Shown here: piece after piece, positions 44,201 through 53,870 of the stretch
Numbering within the stretch: the first letter of the stretch is position 1
How the letters are laid out: every line of letters begins with the position of its first letter
NCBI RefSeq assembly: GCF_000949385.2
Contig: NZ_JYKO02000001.1
Coordinates: forward strand, 4,455,839-4,519,838
Reading direction: 5' to 3'
Source: Pseudomonas sp. LFM046
GTDB lineage: Bacteria > Pseudomonadota > Gammaproteobacteria > Pseudomonadales > Pseudomonadaceae
DNA: 64,000 nt
Translations under genes and position numbers: made by a program
The notes under the pieces: model-generated
The model's database searches: none
Seen by the model: the letters and a program-made list of their open reading frames with translations, nothing else
What the model was told of the DNA's origin: nothing

Positions 44201-45512
44201 CTTCGCCCTGTTCGTACCGGTTCGGGCCAGCGACATCAGCCACCCGGCCCCCGAAGAACCGGCGACGGAAATAGAGGCCGACCAGCCACAGTCCCAGCCC
44301 GAGCAGGTGGTCGACGACCGTGACAGCGTGCAACCCGGAGACCGGGTGCTGCTGGCGGTTGGGGCGGACACCCGCCTCTCCGCCACCTGGCTTGCCACTG
44401 CGCGGCAGCAAGGGCTCAAATGCATCGTCAGCCCCCGTGGCAGGGAGGCGCTGGAACTGACCAAACGCTTCGCGCCCGTCGCCATCACCCTTGACCTCGA
44501 CGTACCGGACATCGACGGGTGGCTGGTGCTCGAGCAGATCAAGCTGGACCTGGCCACGCGGCACATCCCGGTGCAGATCGTCTCGGCCGATGATGATCGT
44601 GCCCAGGGACGGCGCCACGGTGCATTCGACCACCTGGCCAAGCCGGTTGCGGCCAATGACGCCAAACAGGCCCTGACCAGCCTGACCAAGCTGGCGCAGC
44701 GCAAGACCCCCAACCTGCTGATCGTCGAAAGCGACGAAGGCCAGCGTGCTCGCATCCTGGAACTTCTCGGCGACGGGAACATCCACCTGGAAGCGGTCGC
44801 GAGTGGCACCGACGCCCTGAAACGGCTGGGCAAGAAGCGCTTCGACTGCCTGGTGATCAATCTGAAGCGTCCTGGCGGCTCCGAGATCGATTTCCTCGAA
44901 GCGCTGCTGGAGAACAGCGCCACCCGCGACCTGCCGCTCATCGTTTTCGGCTCGGAAGCGCTGCCCAAGCCAGACAGGCAAAAGCTCAGGACCCTGCTGG
45001 GCAAGGGCGTGATCAAGGAGGTCCGCTCCCTGGAGCGCATGCTGGATGAAACGACGTTGTACCTGCACCGCGACGCTTCAAAGATGCCGGAGGCCCAGCG
45101 CAAGGTACTCGAGCACCTCCATGAAACGTCGATGAGCCTCGACGGCAGGAAGGCCCTGGTGGTGGACGACGACGTGCGCAACATTTTCGCGCTGACCAGC
45201 GTCCTGGAGTCCAATCGGATGCAGGTGACATCGGCGGAAAATGGCCGGACCGCGATCGAACTCCTGCAGCAGCAACCGGACATCGACGTCGTCCTGATGG
45301 ACATCATGATGCCCGGCATGGATGGCTTCGAAACCATGCGCCAGATTCGCCGGCACAAGAAGTTCGATGCCTTGCCAATGATCGCGTTGACGGCCAAGGC
45401 GATGAAGGGCGACCGGGAACGCTGCATCGAGGCGGGTGCATCCGACTACGTCAGCAAGCCGGTGAACGCCGAGCAGTTACTGTCGCTGATACGCAAATGG
45501 CTCTATCGCTGA
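41220..45512 (+). CDS. HAMP-repeat hybrid histidine kinase with three receivers
   Basis: This 1430-residue kinase of the group III (Nik1-like) plan has no clear transmembrane segment. An N-terminal HAMP unit is followed by four near-identical 92-residue HAMP repeats starting at residues 153, 245, 337 and 429. Next come a GAF domain (~547-690), a coiled coil and HisKA ([13 protein letters not shown], His772), then HATPase ([26 protein letters not shown]). Three receivers carry Asp1092, Asn1214 (degenerate) and Asp1361. Nik1-type proteins sense osmotic or envelope stress. The start at 41220 is preferred over 41106, which lacks domain content. It is followed 58 bases later by a receiver-kinase. 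Confidence 0.9.
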   Translation: MTTARLPEQLDLATLLATLKAFRKGDFTARMPEDWTGTPGKIADTLNDIIDMAADTVSELERVARLVGKQGKVHERVGLPMLRGSWRTIANSSNALMDDLVSPMSEMIRVIGSVAEGDLLQQMPTEFDGLKLKGQFLRSADTVNTMVMRLGAFTAEVTRVAREVGTEGILGGQAQVPGVSGTWKDLTDSVNSMAANLTNQVRNIAEVTTAVARGDLGKKITVEAKGEILELKNTVNTMIEQLSNFADEVTRVAREVGTDGKLGGQATVTGVGGTWKALTDSVNSMAANLTNQVRNIADVTTAVAKGDLGRKITVEAKGEIVELKNTINTMVDQLNSFAAEVTRVAREVGSEGKLGGQAQVEGVSGTWKDLTQNVNFMAGNLTNQVRGIAKVVTAVANGDMKKRLTLEAKGEIAELADTINDMTDTLALFSEQVTSVAREVGVEGKLGGQANVPGAAGTWRDLTDNVNGLAANLTSQVRAIAEVATAVTKGDLTREVLVEAKGEVAELKDNVNEMIRNLRETTRQNADQVWLKANLAKFTRLLQGQRDLYAVGRLVLSELAPLIEAQHGVFYMMIENPLEAPKLKLLSTYAFKENINVNDEWRLGEGLVGQCAYEKRRILLTDVPSSYVAISSGLGAAAPLNIIVLPILFEDKVKAVVEIASLTAFSTIHQNFLDQLAESIGIVLHTIEANLRTEELLAQSQSLAEELRSQQEELKQTNEELEHKARLLEEQKAEVERKNREVEITKLSLEEKAEQLMQTSKYKSEFLSSMSHELRTPLNSLLILAQQLSDNAEMNLTPKQVEYARTIHGAGKDLLELIDEILYLSKIESGTVSLDLNDTQLSDLHDQIERTFRPVAESRGLNFTIQLARTLPPTMWTDGKRLLQVVKNLLSNAFKFTEKGGVKIAIAPAASGWSANHATLNRASSVVSFVVTDSGIGISAEKQNLIFEAFQQADTGTSRKYGGTGLGLSISSELARLLGGELRLLSSELGKGSSFALFVPVRASDISHPAPEEPATEIEADQPQSQPEQVVDDRDSVQPGDRVLLAVGADTRLSATWLATARQQGLKCIVSPRGREALELTKRFAPVAITLDLDVPDIDGWLVLEQIKLDLATRHIPVQIVSADDDRAQGRRHGAFDHLAKPVAANDAKQALTSLTKLAQRKTPNLLIVESDEGQRARILELLGDGNIHLEAVASGTDALKRLGKKRFDCLVINLKRPGGSEIDFLEALLENSATRDLPLIVFGSEALPKPDRQKLRTLLGKGVIKEVRSLERMLDETTLYLHRDASKMPEAQRKVLEHLHETSMSLDGRKALVVDDDVRNIFALTSVLESNRMQVTSAENGRTAIELLQQQPDIDVVLMDIMMPGMDGFETMRQIRRHKKFDALPMIALTAKAMKGDRERCIEAGASDYVSKPVNAEQLLSLIRKWLYR
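41676..42779 (+). repeat. Four tandem 276-base coding repeats (HAMP units)
   Basis: Units begin at 41676, 41952, 42228 and 42504, exactly 276 bases (92 codons) apart. Each opens with a TTC-codon F-[AS]-x-[EQ]-V-T-x-VAREVG block and contains GGQA and GTW. High DNA identity makes unit gain or loss by recombination likely. Confidence 0.9.
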
Positions 45513-45570
45513 CGCGTTGGCGACGGGGCTTGATCGCGCCACAGTGGCACAAGCGAACAGGACGATGAAT

Positions 45571-46716
45571 ATGGGGACCGAGCAAAAAGACTCACCGGTT
45601 TTCAAGGAGGAAATCCAGCTACACCACCTGGCGCCCCCCGATGGGGTACCAGCCTCGATCCTGTTGGTGGACGACAACCCGGCCAAGCTCGTCGCACTCC
45701 GTGCCATGGTTGCCGACATGGGACTGGACGTCACCTCCGCCACCTCGGGGCGCGAAGCCCTGCGCCAGCTGCTGCAACGCGATTTCGCCGCCATCGTGCT
45801 GGACGTGAGAATGCCGGACATGGACGGCTTCGAGGCCGCAACCCTGATCCACGGCCGGCCGAAGTCGGCGCACACGCCCATCATCTTCGTCACCGCCGAA
45901 GCGAATTCGGACGCCGAGCGGGTCCGCGGATACGGTTCCGGCGCAGTGGACTTCATCCTCTCGCCGATCCTCCCGGACGTGCTGCGCGCCAAAATCCGGC
46001 GCTTCGTCGATTTTTTCTACCTGCAACGCAAGCTGACTATTCAGGCCGAAGAATTGCTGCGCTCGAAGCTAACGCTGCGCGAACTGGCCGCCTACCAGGA
46101 GCGAGTCAAGGAGGACGAGCGCAAACGGATCGCCCGGGAAGTCCACGACCAGTTGGGGCAGAGCCTCCTGGCGCTGCGGATGGATATCTCCATGCTGCAG
46201 GAACGTGCCGACGAACTCCCCCCGGAACTTCGCGAACGGGTCACCGACGCGATGAATCACATCGACACGGCCATGCGGAGCGTGCGCGCCATCATCAACG
46301 ATCTCCGCCCTCCGGTGCTCGACCTGGGGCTGGTGGCCGCCATCGAGTGGCAGCTGGAAGAATTCCGCCAGCGCACCGGCATCGCCTGCACCCTGCAGGT
46401 CCAGGAGGACGATTTCCACAGCGATCAGGACGACAAGCGTGCGACATCACTGTTCCGCATCGTTCAGGAAGCCATGTCCAACATCACCCGACACGCACAG
46501 GCGACGCGCGTCCACATCGCGCTCTACAAGGAAGGGAACAGGCTGCACCTGCGGATCGAAGACGATGGCATCGGCATTACCGGCAGGAAGAAGGCAGAGT
46601 CGTTTGGGCTGGCCGGCATGAAGGAGCGGGTCAGCATGCTGGGTGGGGATATCACTATCCACAGCGCCCCCGAAAAGGGAACGACACTGGTCATCACCAT
46701 GCCGCTTGATGCGTGA
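45571..46716 (+). CDS. Receiver-histidine kinase (HisKA_3 type)
   Basis: This 381-residue soluble protein has an N-terminal receiver (ASILLVDDNPAKLVALRAM, acceptor Asp78 in VLDVRMPDMDGF) and a linker coiled coil. A HisKA_3 dimerisation domain (ERKRIAREVHDQLGQSLLALRMD, His192) precedes a HATPase (FRIVQEAMSNITRHAQATRV, IEDDGIGI, GLAGMKERV). HisKA_3 kinases phosphorylate NarL-type regulators, so the partner is probably the regulator at 40285, with the upstream hybrid kinase feeding its receiver. The ATG at 45571 has AGGA 8 bases upstream; an upstream TTG is unlikely. Confidence 0.9.
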   Translation: MGTEQKDSPVFKEEIQLHHLAPPDGVPASILLVDDNPAKLVALRAMVADMGLDVTSATSGREALRQLLQRDFAAIVLDVRMPDMDGFEAATLIHGRPKSAHTPIIFVTAEANSDAERVRGYGSGAVDFILSPILPDVLRAKIRRFVDFFYLQRKLTIQAEELLRSKLTLRELAAYQERVKEDERKRIAREVHDQLGQSLLALRMDISMLQERADELPPELRERVTDAMNHIDTAMRSVRAIINDLRPPVLDLGLVAAIEWQLEEFRQRTGIACTLQVQEDDFHSDQDDKRATSLFRIVQEAMSNITRHAQATRVHIALYKEGNRLHLRIEDDGIGITGRKKAESFGLAGMKERVSMLGGDITIHSAPEKGTTLVITMPLDA

Positions 46717-46959
46717 CTGACAGCAGCGCGAAATCCGGAGAACGGCGGGCCGATTTCCAACTCTCACCGCCTGCACACCAAACGCTGATCCATTGATTCG
46801 GTTCTGTGAACTCAGGTTTCTCCCGATGCCCTTTTAGCGACCAGCGGGCGGAAGCCGTGTCAAATGATGAACTTTTGCGCACTATCAAAACTCCACCGTT
46901 TGGTTGCTTTTTTTGTAGGGAGGGGGACCCAAGCGAACTAAGCAAGATGGAGGCTGATT

Positions 46960-47748
46960 ATGCCTATTAACAAGTGCTTACTTGCTCTGGCCATCGGTGG
47001 TGTCCTTTCAGCGTCGACTGTTTTGATACCGGATTACCTTTCACATTCATCAAGTGCCTACGCTATGGACGGTGGCAGCGGCGGCCATGGTGATGGCGGC
47101 GGTGGGCACGGCGGCTCAGGCGGAAGTGGCGGCCATGGCGGTGACGGCGGTGACGGCGGTGGACATGGCGGCCACGGCGATGCCGGTCACGGAGGTGACG
47201 GCCATGGCGGACCTGGCAACGGTGGCGACGACGGCGAGCATGGCGGCATCGCCGGAAATAACGGTCCAGGCAACGCCCATGACAACGATGCCGATGACAA
47301 CGACGCCAACGATAACGATGCTGCTGATGCCGCCAGGGACGCGGCCCGAGAGGCCGCTAATGCAGAGCGAGACGCTGCCAGAGAGGCCGCCGATGCAGCC
47401 AGAGAGGCTGCCAGGGAAGCCGCTGATGCAGCCCGGGATGCAGCCAAGGCGGCTGGCGACCCGAACGCAGACGCGAACAGAGAAGCTGCCAGACAGGCTG
47501 CAGATCTAGCCAGAGATGCTGCCAGAGCGTCCGCGGATGCGGCCAGAGACGCCGCCAAACAAGCGGCGGATGCAGCCAGGGACGCGGCCAAGGCGCCTGA
47601 CGACGATGCTGCGGATGCTGCCCGAGAGGCTGCCGAAGAGGCTGCAGATGCCGCCCGTGAGGCAGCCGAAGAGGCCGCAGATGCGGCCAGAGAAGCGGCA
47701 GAGGATGGTGGAGGCGCCGTAGCGGCCAGCACCGTTCCGACACCTTGA
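46960..47748 (+). CDS. Exported Gly/His-rich and Ala-rich repeat protein
   Basis: This 262-residue protein has a signal peptide MPINKCLLALAIGGVLSASTVLIPDYLSHSSSAYAM. Residues ~38-105 are HGG/DGG low complexity (GGHGDGGGGHGGSGGSGG…), then a short NDNDAND acidic spacer. Residues ~122-255 are built of AADAARDAA/AREAAREAAD units, strongly alpha-helical with Asp, Arg and Glu at regular positions. GGAGG precedes the ATG. Such designs occur in cell-envelope, metal-binding or desiccation proteins; function is unknown. The repeats open long false frames on other strands. Confidence 0.75.
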   Translation: MPINKCLLALAIGGVLSASTVLIPDYLSHSSSAYAMDGGSGGHGDGGGGHGGSGGSGGHGGDGGDGGGHGGHGDAGHGGDGHGGPGNGGDDGEHGGIAGNNGPGNAHDNDADDNDANDNDAADAARDAAREAANAERDAAREAADAAREAAREAADAARDAAKAAGDPNADANREAARQAADLARDAARASADAARDAAKQAADAARDAAKAPDDDAADAAREAAEEAADAAREAAEEAADAAREAAEDGGGAVAASTVPTP

Positions 47749-47900
47749 TCGCGTCAGATGACGATCACAGAGCCTGAAGGACAAGACTCTGTGATCGCCG
47801 GACGGATCCTGTCGCCCGGAGCGATCAGACCCACTGCGGTCGCGTTCCCCAAACGAGGTCGGAGCGCGGCCCTGCCCGATTCTTCGCATCGCGAAAACAA

Positions 47901-47930
47901 AAAAGCCCACCTGATCAGGTGGGCTTTTTC
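47901..47930. terminator. Intrinsic terminator after the repeat-protein gene
   Basis: A perfect 10-base palindromic stem GCCCACCTGA/TCAGGTGGGC is flanked by A5 and T5. It serves the repeat-protein gene on the plus strand and possibly tRNA-Lys on the minus strand. Confidence 0.9.
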
Positions 47931-48027
47931 ATGTTTTCGAAGCGGTGTTATGACTCGCTTCTCGCGCTTGCAACCTCTGGAATCCGGCTTTTCAACCGCT
48001 TCCCGAACCTTGCACCCGCTGCTTGTA

Positions 48028-48103
48028 TGGTGGGTCGTGTAGGATTCGAACCTACGACCAATTGGTTAAAAGCCAACTGCTCTACCGACTGAGCTAACGA
48101 CCC
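48028..48103 (-). tRNA. tRNA-Lys (anticodon TTT)
   Basis: The 76-base gene includes CCA. The acceptor stem is GGGTCGT/ACGACCC, the D arm holds AGCTCAGTCGGTAGAGC, the anticodon loop CTTTTAA, and the T arm GTAGGTTCGAATCCTAC. It is located beside queC as in P. aeruginosa. Confidence 0.96.
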
Positions 48104-48161
48104 AACGCGAGGCGCATGATACTGATTTTATTCAGGAATTCAACACCTCTTTGAAAAAATT

Positions 48162-48836
48162 TTACTGATAGCGCGTAGGATCATTCACACCGGCTGCAGC
48201 AAAGCCCGCTGCACGCAATCTGCAGCTATCGCACTTACCACAGGCGCGGCCGTCATCATCAGCCTGGTAGCAGGACACCGTAAGCCCGTAATCAACGCCA
48301 TGGCGCATGCCGGCCTGGACGATTTCCGCTTTGCTCAGGTTCTGCAGGGGCGCACGGATGCGGAAGCCCTCCCCTTCTACGCCGGCCTTGGTCGCCAGGT
48401 TGGCCATGCGTTCGAAGGCCTCGACGAACTCGGGGCGGCAATCCGGGTAGCCGGAGTAATCCACCGCATTGACGCCGATGAAGATGTCCTGCGCCCCAAG
48501 GACTTCGGCCCAGCCGAGCGCCAGAGACAGGAACACCGTGTTGCGGGCCGGGACGTAGGTAACCGGAATCCCCTCGGTGGGGCTTTCGGGTACGTCGATG
48601 GAGGTGTCGGTGAGGGCGGAGCCGCCGATTCCATTCAGGTTCAGACCGATCACCTTGTGCTCCACCACGCCCAGTTGGCGGGCCACTCGCTCGGCGGCAT
48701 TCAGCTCGGCGCGATGGCGCTGGCCATAGTCGAAGCTCATGGTGTAGCAGGCGTAGCCTTCGGCGCGGGCCAAGGCGACCACGGTGGCCGAATCCAGGCC
48801 GCCGGACAACAGGATGACCGCTTTCTTTTCGCTCAT
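48162..48836 (-). CDS. queC: 7-cyano-7-deazaguanine synthase
   Basis: This 224-residue ATP-dependent enzyme converts 7-carboxy-7-deazaguanine to preQ0 in queuosine synthesis. The PP-loop [15 protein letters not shown] is at the N-terminus, with the MSFDYGQRH motif next. The C-terminal zinc site has [20 protein letters not shown] (four Cys). It is co-directional with queE, 70 bases downstream of it. Confidence 0.96.
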   Translation of the reverse strand: MSEKKAVILLSGGLDSATVVALARAEGYACYTMSFDYGQRHRAELNAAERVARQLGVVEHKVIGLNLNGIGGSALTDTSIDVPESPTEGIPVTYVPARNTVFLSLALGWAEVLGAQDIFIGVNAVDYSGYPDCRPEFVEAFERMANLATKAGVEGEGFRIRAPLQNLSKAEIVQAGMRHGVDYGLTVSCYQADDDGRACGKCDSCRLRAAGFAAAGVNDPTRYQ

Positions 48837-48906
48837 GGGATATCCCTCGAAATCGGCCCGCCCAGGCGCTGGGCACGGGCAGGCCAGGTGCGCAATCGCG
48901 CCGGGG

Positions 48907-49554
48907 TCAGTGGCCCGGCTCGTCGTTCCAGAGGATCTTGTGCAACTGCAGTTGCAGACGCACGGGCAGGTTGTCGGCCACGATCCAGTCCGCCAGGTCG
49001 CGGGCGTTCACTTCCTTATGACTGGGAGAGAACAGCACTTCGCCGGCACGCTGGTCGAGGCGATACTCGATCAGCTTCGAGACCGCCCAGTCATAGTCCT
49101 CGCGGGAGCAAATGACGAACTTCACCTGATCGTTGGCCGTCAGGTGGGCGATGTTCTCATAGCGATTGCGACCGACCTCGGCGGAGCCCGGGGTCTTCAG
49201 ATCGACCACCTTGCTGACACGCGGGTCTACGGCGGACACGTCCAGCGCACCGCTGGTCTCGATGGAGACGTCGTAGCCGGCGTCGCAGAGACGCTGCAGC
49301 AGCGGGATGCAATTGGGCTGGGCCAGCGGTTCTCCGCCAGTCACGCAGATGTAGCGCGGCTTGTAGGCGGCGACACGTTCGAGGATGGCGTCGAGCGACA
49401 TGATCTCGCCGCCGCTGAAGGCGTAGGCGGTGTCGCAGTACTGACAACGCAGGGGGCAGCCGGTCAGGCGCACGAAAACCGTCGGCAGGCCGGCGGTACG
49501 TGTTTCCCCCTGCAACGAGTAGAAAATCTCGGTGATTCGCAGGGTTTGATGCAT
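48907..49554 (-). CDS. queE: 7-carboxy-7-deazaguanine synthase (radical SAM)
   Basis: This 215-residue radical SAM enzyme rearranges 6-carboxytetrahydropterin to 7-carboxy-7-deazaguanine. The cluster motif [10 protein letters not shown] is a C-x3-C-x2-[25 protein letters not shown] and [12 protein letters not shown] are diagnostic. The start [11 protein letters not shown] (49554) matches family members; a longer frame to 49587 is less likely. It precedes queC in the operon. Confidence 0.95.
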   Translation of the reverse strand: MHQTLRITEIFYSLQGETRTAGLPTVFVRLTGCPLRCQYCDTAYAFSGGEIMSLDAILERVAAYKPRYICVTGGEPLAQPNCIPLLQRLCDAGYDVSIETSGALDVSAVDPRVSKVVDLKTPGSAEVGRNRYENIAHLTANDQVKFVICSREDYDWAVSKLIEYRLDQRAGEVLFSPSHKEVNARDLADWIVADNLPVRLQLQLHKILWNDEPGH

Positions 49555-49635
49555 ATCAGCCACGGGCGTGACGGCGAAACAGGCCATCCGCCTCCGTTGC
49601 GGGAAAGAAGGGTGGAGGCCGGGGATTCTAACGAA

Positions 49636-49660
49636 AAAACCCGCGACTAGCGCGGGTTTT
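49636..49660. terminator. Terminator between cpoB and queE
   Basis: AAAACCCGCG and CGCGGGTTTT form a 10-base perfect stem with a 5-base loop. It lies after the cpoB stop on the minus strand, upstream of queE. Confidence 0.9.
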
Positions 49661-49680
49661 CTTGATCCTGGGTTCAGGAA

Positions 49681-50505
49681 TCAGGGCAGGCGCTGTAGAT
49701 CGCGCTGTGCCAGCTGGGCCGCCGAGCTGCCGGGGAACTGGGCAATGACCTGCTGGAGGATGGTCTTGGCCTTGGCGGTGTTGCCCATGCGCTGCTCGAC
49801 GTCGGCAAGCTTGTACAGGGAGTCCGGTACTTTCGGGTGCTGCGGGTAGGCCTGGCCAACGCGAGCAAAGGCCTGGCTGGCGCCTTGCAGGTCGCCCTTG
49901 GCGAGGTTCACTTCACCCAGCCAATACTGCGCGTTGCCGGCGTACTGGCTGTTGGGGTACTTGCGCAGGAAAGCATTGAAGGCCTGGCTGGCCTTGTCGA
50001 AGTCCTTCGCCTTGATCAGGTCGAAGGCAGCATCGTAGTAGAGCTTTTCCTTGGCGGGATCGCCCGGTTCGCTGCTGGCAGCCGGTTGCTGCGCGGGTGC
50101 GGCCGGGGCGCCGTCGGCGGCAGGTGCACCAGCGGCTGGGGAATTCGGGGCTACCGGTGCGCCAGCAGCGGCACCACCGGAAAGACGGCGATCGAGGTCC
50201 TGGTAACGCTCCAGGCTTTCCTGCTTCAGGCGCTGGATTTCGTACTGTTGCTCCTCGACCATGCCGCGCAGGCGAGCAATCTCTTCCTGCATCTGCTGGA
50301 GCTGCATGAACAGCTCGCCCTGCGCTGAAACAGGGGCCGCGGGGGCTCCTGTTCCAGCGTAGGCAGCGCCAGTCGTACCGTAACCGGCCGGCGGGTAACT
50401 GCCGCCGTAACCGGCGTTGTTATCCACCACGGGAACCTCGGCCAGCGCCACGAACGGCAGGCTGGAGAGGGCCAGGAAAGTCAGAGCACGACTGGATTTG
50501 CGCAT
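49681..50505 (-). CDS. cpoB: Cell division coordinator CpoB (YbgF)
   Basis: This 274-residue periplasmic protein binds TolA and coordinates outer-membrane constriction with septal peptidoglycan synthesis. The signal peptide is MRKSSRALTFLALSSLPFVALA, then a trimerising coiled coil (LFMQLQQMQEEIARLRGMVEEQQYEIQRLKQESLERYQDLDRRL). A Pro/Ala linker and C-terminal TPRs follow (FNAFLRKYPNSQYAGNAQYWLGEVNLAKGD). It is last in the tolQRAB-pal-cpoB cluster. Confidence 0.94.
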   Translation of the reverse strand: MRKSSRALTFLALSSLPFVALAEVPVVDNNAGYGGSYPPAGYGTTGAAYAGTGAPAAPVSAQGELFMQLQQMQEEIARLRGMVEEQQYEIQRLKQESLERYQDLDRRLSGGAAAGAPVAPNSPAAGAPAADGAPAAPAQQPAASSEPGDPAKEKLYYDAAFDLIKAKDFDKASQAFNAFLRKYPNSQYAGNAQYWLGEVNLAKGDLQGASQAFARVGQAYPQHPKVPDSLYKLADVEQRMGNTAKAKTILQQVIAQFPGSSAAQLAQRDLQRLP

Positions 50506-50511
50506 AGTGAA

Positions 50512-51009
50512 TTACTTGCGCAGTTCGACGCGGCGGTTCTGGGCCCAGGACTGCTCGTCGTTGCCGGTAGCAACCGGACGCTCTTCGCCGTAGGAAACCA
50601 GTTCCAGCTGAGCCGGGGAAACGCCCTGCAGAACCAGGTAGCGCTGAACGGCCTTGGCACGACGCTCACCCAGAGCCATGTTGTACTCGCGGGTACCACG
50701 CTCGTCGGTGTGGCCTTCCAGGACAACGCGGTTGCCGTTGGCCTTCAGGTCTTTGGCGTGTACGTCCAGAGCGCGCATGGCTTCCGGCTTCAGGTCGGAG
50801 CTGTCGTACTCGAAGTAGAAGGTGGTGATAGCGCGCAGAGCGGCTTCTTCGCTCATGCTGCCATCTACACCGCTACCACCGGCGTTGTAGCCAGCGTTCG
50901 GGTCAACGGCACCTTCGCCAGTGCCTTCGCCGCCTTTGGACGAGCAACCAACAGCTACGGCCATGGCCAGAGCGAGAGCGGCAAATTTGCCGAATTTCAG
51001 CATTTCCAT
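50512..51009 (-). CDS. pal: Peptidoglycan-associated lipoprotein Pal (OprL)
   Basis: This 165-residue lipoprotein is nearly identical to my recollection of P. aeruginosa OprL. The lipobox AVAVGC is followed by SSKGG, and an OmpA-like peptidoglycan-binding domain has [52 protein letters not shown] and [11 protein letters not shown]. It links peptidoglycan to the outer membrane with TolB. Two ATGs are adjacent (51012 and 51009); MEMLKFGK fits the known start. It ends 6 bases before cpoB. Confidence 0.97.
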   Translation of the reverse strand: MEMLKFGKFAALALAMAVAVGCSSKGGEGTGEGAVDPNAGYNAGGSGVDGSMSEEAALRAITTFYFEYDSSDLKPEAMRALDVHAKDLKANGNRVVLEGHTDERGTREYNMALGERRAKAVQRYLVLQGVSPAQLELVSYGEERPVATGNDEQSWAQNRRVELRK

Positions 51010-51066
51010 CATGTAACTCCTAATGAACCCCAGGTGTGTTTAGCAAAGGTATTTTTAATGACCGCT

Positions 51067-52371
51067 TCAGTTCAGGTACGGCGACCAGGAAGGTTCGCGA
51101 ATGTCGCCCTGAACTGTGGGAATCGGGACTCGTACGCGCCCGTTTGTAGACACGAGCATCAGCACGCCGCCCCCCTGCTGGCGAGTTGCGTAGATTAGCA
51201 TGGTGCCATTAGGCGCAACAGTGGGCGAGTCGTCCAGGGTGGTGCCGGAGAGGATGCGCGGGGCCGAGCCAGAGCGGGTCAGATCCTGTGCAGCCACCTT
51301 GAAGTTGGTGAAGCCGTCCTGACGGTGGATCATCACCAGCATTTTTTCATCGGCCGAGAGCTTCGGGTTGGCGTTGTAGTTGCCCACGAAAGTCACACGC
51401 TGCGGCTCACCGCCGCCGATGCCGGTCTTGTAGATCTGCGGCTTGCCGGCACGATCCGAGGTGAAATAGATGGTCTGGCCGTCCGCGCCCCAGAAGGGCT
51501 CGGTGTCGATCGCCATGTTGTTGGTCACGCGGCGGATCTGGCGGCTGCCCAGGTCCATCACGTAGATCTCCGGGTTGCCATCGCGAGACAGCACGAACGC
51601 CAGGCGGTTGCCGTCCGGCGACCAGGCCGGGGCGCCGTTCAGGCCCTCGAAGTTGGTGATCTGCTCACGGCGGCCGGTGTCGATGTGCTGGACGAAGATG
51701 CGCGGGCGCTTCTGCTCGAAGGACACATAGGCGATGCGGCGACCGTCCGGCGCGTAGCGCGGCGACAGGATGGGCTCACGGGACTGCAGCAGGGTCACGG
51801 CGCGCTGGCCGTCATAGTCGGAGCGCTGCAGGGTGTAGCGGGTGTTGTTCACCGAGAAGCGTTCGGCGGTCACGTACAGCATACGGGTGGAGAAGGAACC
51901 CTTGATGCCGGTGAGCTTCTCGAAAGACTGGTCGGCGATGTAGTGCGCCATGTCACGCAGCTGGTCGGTGGAGCCGCTGACGTTGCCCGCCATGACCTGT
52001 TGCTCAGTGGTGACGTTGAACAGGGCGAACTGCACCTGCAGGCGGCCGCCGGCAGGAACGATGCTGCCTACCAGCACGTACTGGGCGCCCAGGGCCTTCC
52101 AGTCGCGGTAGATCACTTCGCTGGCCTGGCTCGGCAGGCTGATCATGTTCTGGCGCGGGATCGGCTCGAAATAGCCCGAGTTGCGCAGGTCATTGCCGAC
52201 CACTTCGGAGATGTCGGTGGGCAGCACGGTGCCGCCCTGCCAGCCAAAGGGCACCACGGCGATCGGGGTCGCCCGGTCGGTACCGCTGGTAATTACCAGC
52301 GGGTCGGCGGCCTGGACGGAGCCGACCAGCATGGCCACTCCGAGCAGGACGATACGAATCAGGTTGTTCAC
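51067..52371 (-). CDS. tolB: Tol-Pal system protein TolB
   Basis: This 434-residue periplasmic protein has a signal peptide ([21 protein letters not shown]), an N-terminal alpha/beta domain and a six-bladed propeller with repeated [13 protein letters not shown] / [12 protein letters not shown] / [14 protein letters not shown] motifs. It docks on Pal and TolA. The start is GTG, overlapping the tolA stop as GTGA, an unusual start codon fixed by that overlap and the signal peptide. Confidence 0.96.
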   Translation of the reverse strand: MNNLIRIVLLGVAMLVGSVQAADPLVITSGTDRATPIAVVPFGWQGGTVLPTDISEVVGNDLRNSGYFEPIPRQNMISLPSQASEVIYRDWKALGAQYVLVGSIVPAGGRLQVQFALFNVTTEQQVMAGNVSGSTDQLRDMAHYIADQSFEKLTGIKGSFSTRMLYVTAERFSVNNTRYTLQRSDYDGQRAVTLLQSREPILSPRYAPDGRRIAYVSFEQKRPRIFVQHIDTGRREQITNFEGLNGAPAWSPDGNRLAFVLSRDGNPEIYVMDLGSRQIRRVTNNMAIDTEPFWGADGQTIYFTSDRAGKPQIYKTGIGGGEPQRVTFVGNYNANPKLSADEKMLVMIHRQDGFTNFKVAAQDLTRSGSAPRILSGTTLDDSPTVAPNGTMLIYATRQQGGGVLMLVSTNGRVRVPIPTVQGDIREPSWSPYLN

Positions 52372-53378
52372 AGACTCAAGTCCTCCGGTTTGAAGATGAC
52401 GCGGCGCTGCCTGTACATCTGGTCAAAGGTCGCGCGGTCAAGTTGTTGCATTTCGGGGATGCGCCCGACGCTGCGGACGGCACTGACGGCCGACTGGTCG
52501 AAGGGCGAATCGCCGCTGGAACGGGTCACGCTGGCGTTGGTGATGGTGCCATCCGGCAACATCTCGATCAGCACTTCTACGCTCATGCCATTACGCGCCG
52601 ATGGCGGACGACGCCATTGTTCGCTGACCAGCTTGATGATCAGGTCATCGAGACTGCCAGCGACCTGGTCACCGACCTCGTCAGCTAGTGTTGCTTCGCG
52701 CTCCACGTCGTCAGAAAGCAACTCAGCCAGCGCAGCGGCTTTCTTGTCATCGACGGCCTTGCGCTTGGCTTCCTCTGCCGCTTTCTTCTTCGCGGCGTCG
52801 GCGGTGGCTTTCTTCTTGGCCTCTTCCGCAGCCTTCTTCTTGGCTGCCTCGGCCACTGCCTTCTTCTTCGCCTCTTCAGCGGCCTTTTTCTTGGCCTCTT
52901 CGGCGGCTTGTTTCTTCGCCTCTTCAGCGGCCTTCTTCTTCGCGATGTCAGCCTGCTTTTTCTCTTCGGCCTTCTTCGCCTCTTCGGCTTTCTTGGCCTC
53001 GGCTACCTGCTTGGCTTCCTCGGCCTTCTGCTCGGCTTCGGCCTTTCGAGCGTCGTCAGCTTTCTTTTGTTCCGCCGCCTTGGCCGCCGCTACCTTCTGC
53101 TCGTCGGCCTTTTTCTGCTCCAGCTGCTCAGTTTCGAACTGTGGCGCAGCGGTCTTCTTGGCCTCGCCAGCGATCTTCTGATTAGTTTGCTTGGTAGCCT
53201 GGCTTTGGGACTTCAGCTGGTAAAGGGTGGCCTGGACGATGGGCCGGGCGGGCGGCAGTTCCGGGGTGAAGGCGAAGCTGACGAACAGCATGCCGAACAT
53301 CAGGGCGTGCAGGGACACGGCCCAGATGGTCGGCCAGAAGTAGCTTTCCGAGGAGGAGCGTTCGCTCTGCTGTTGCAT
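52368..53378 (-). CDS. tolA: Tol-Pal system protein TolA
   Basis: In this 336-residue protein, a membrane anchor ([19 protein letters not shown]) precedes a very long Ala/Lys/Glu-rich helix ([24 protein letters not shown] units, residues ~75-210) that spans the periplasm. The C-terminal domain III binds TolB, Pal and colicins ([38 protein letters not shown]). It overlaps tolR (ATGA) and tolB (GTGA), so translation is coupled through the operon. Confidence 0.96.
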   Translation of the reverse strand: MQQQSERSSSESYFWPTIWAVSLHALMFGMLFVSFAFTPELPPARPIVQATLYQLKSQSQATKQTNQKIAGEAKKTAAPQFETEQLEQKKADEQKVAAAKAAEQKKADDARKAEAEQKAEEAKQVAEAKKAEEAKKAEEKKQADIAKKKAAEEAKKQAAEEAKKKAAEEAKKKAVAEAAKKKAAEEAKKKATADAAKKKAAEEAKRKAVDDKKAAALAELLSDDVEREATLADEVGDQVAGSLDDLIIKLVSEQWRRPPSARNGMSVEVLIEMLPDGTITNASVTRSSGDSPFDQSAVSAVRSVGRIPEMQQLDRATFDQMYRQRRVIFKPEDLSL

Positions 53379-53836
53379 CAGGGCGCCTCGGTGATCAGCC
53401 CGACGTTGGCCACACCGGCCTTCTGCAGGCCGCCCATCACGGCCATTACGGCGCCGTAGTCGACCGATTTGTCGCCGCGGACGAAGACCTGCACGGTCTT
53501 ACCCTGGCGGCTGTTCTCGGCCATGATGCCGGAGGCCGCCTGAACCAGTGCGTCCAGCGAAACCGAGGTCTCGCTCTTCTTGCTCTGATCGGTGTCGACC
53601 TCTTCACCCATGTTCCAGTAGTAGGACTTGTCGGCCTTGATCGAGATGGTCAGGACGCGGGCGTTGTTGTCCTGCGGCAGGGCCTCGCTGGAAACCTTCG
53701 GCAGGTCGACCTTGACACCCTGGTTGAGCATGGGTGCGGTGACCATGAAGATCACCAGCAGCACGAGCATGACGTCGATGTAAGGCACGACGTTCATCTC
53801 GGCGACCGGTTTGCGTTTGTGGCGAATTCTGGCCAT
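53378..53836 (-). CDS. tolR: Tol-Pal system protein TolR
   Basis: This 152-residue ExbD/TolR-family protein has one membrane helix with the proton-path Asp in MNVVPYIDVMLVLLVIFMVTAPML and a periplasmic domain. With TolQ it forms the proton-driven motor that energises TolA. Its stop overlaps the tolA start. Confidence 0.96.
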   Translation of the reverse strand: MARIRHKRKPVAEMNVVPYIDVMLVLLVIFMVTAPMLNQGVKVDLPKVSSEALPQDNNARVLTISIKADKSYYWNMGEEVDTDQSKKSETSVSLDALVQAASGIMAENSRQGKTVQVFVRGDKSVDYGAVMAVMGGLQKAGVANVGLITEAP

Positions 53837-53870
53837 GGCTTGAAACCTTTCCTCTCAGGGTCCCGGCGAC

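Noticed and set aside
47054..47509. 151-codon frame overlapping the repeat protein
   Set aside because: Low-complexity Met/Thr/Ala reading of the same repetitive DNA; the exported-protein frame has the signal peptide and ribosome site.
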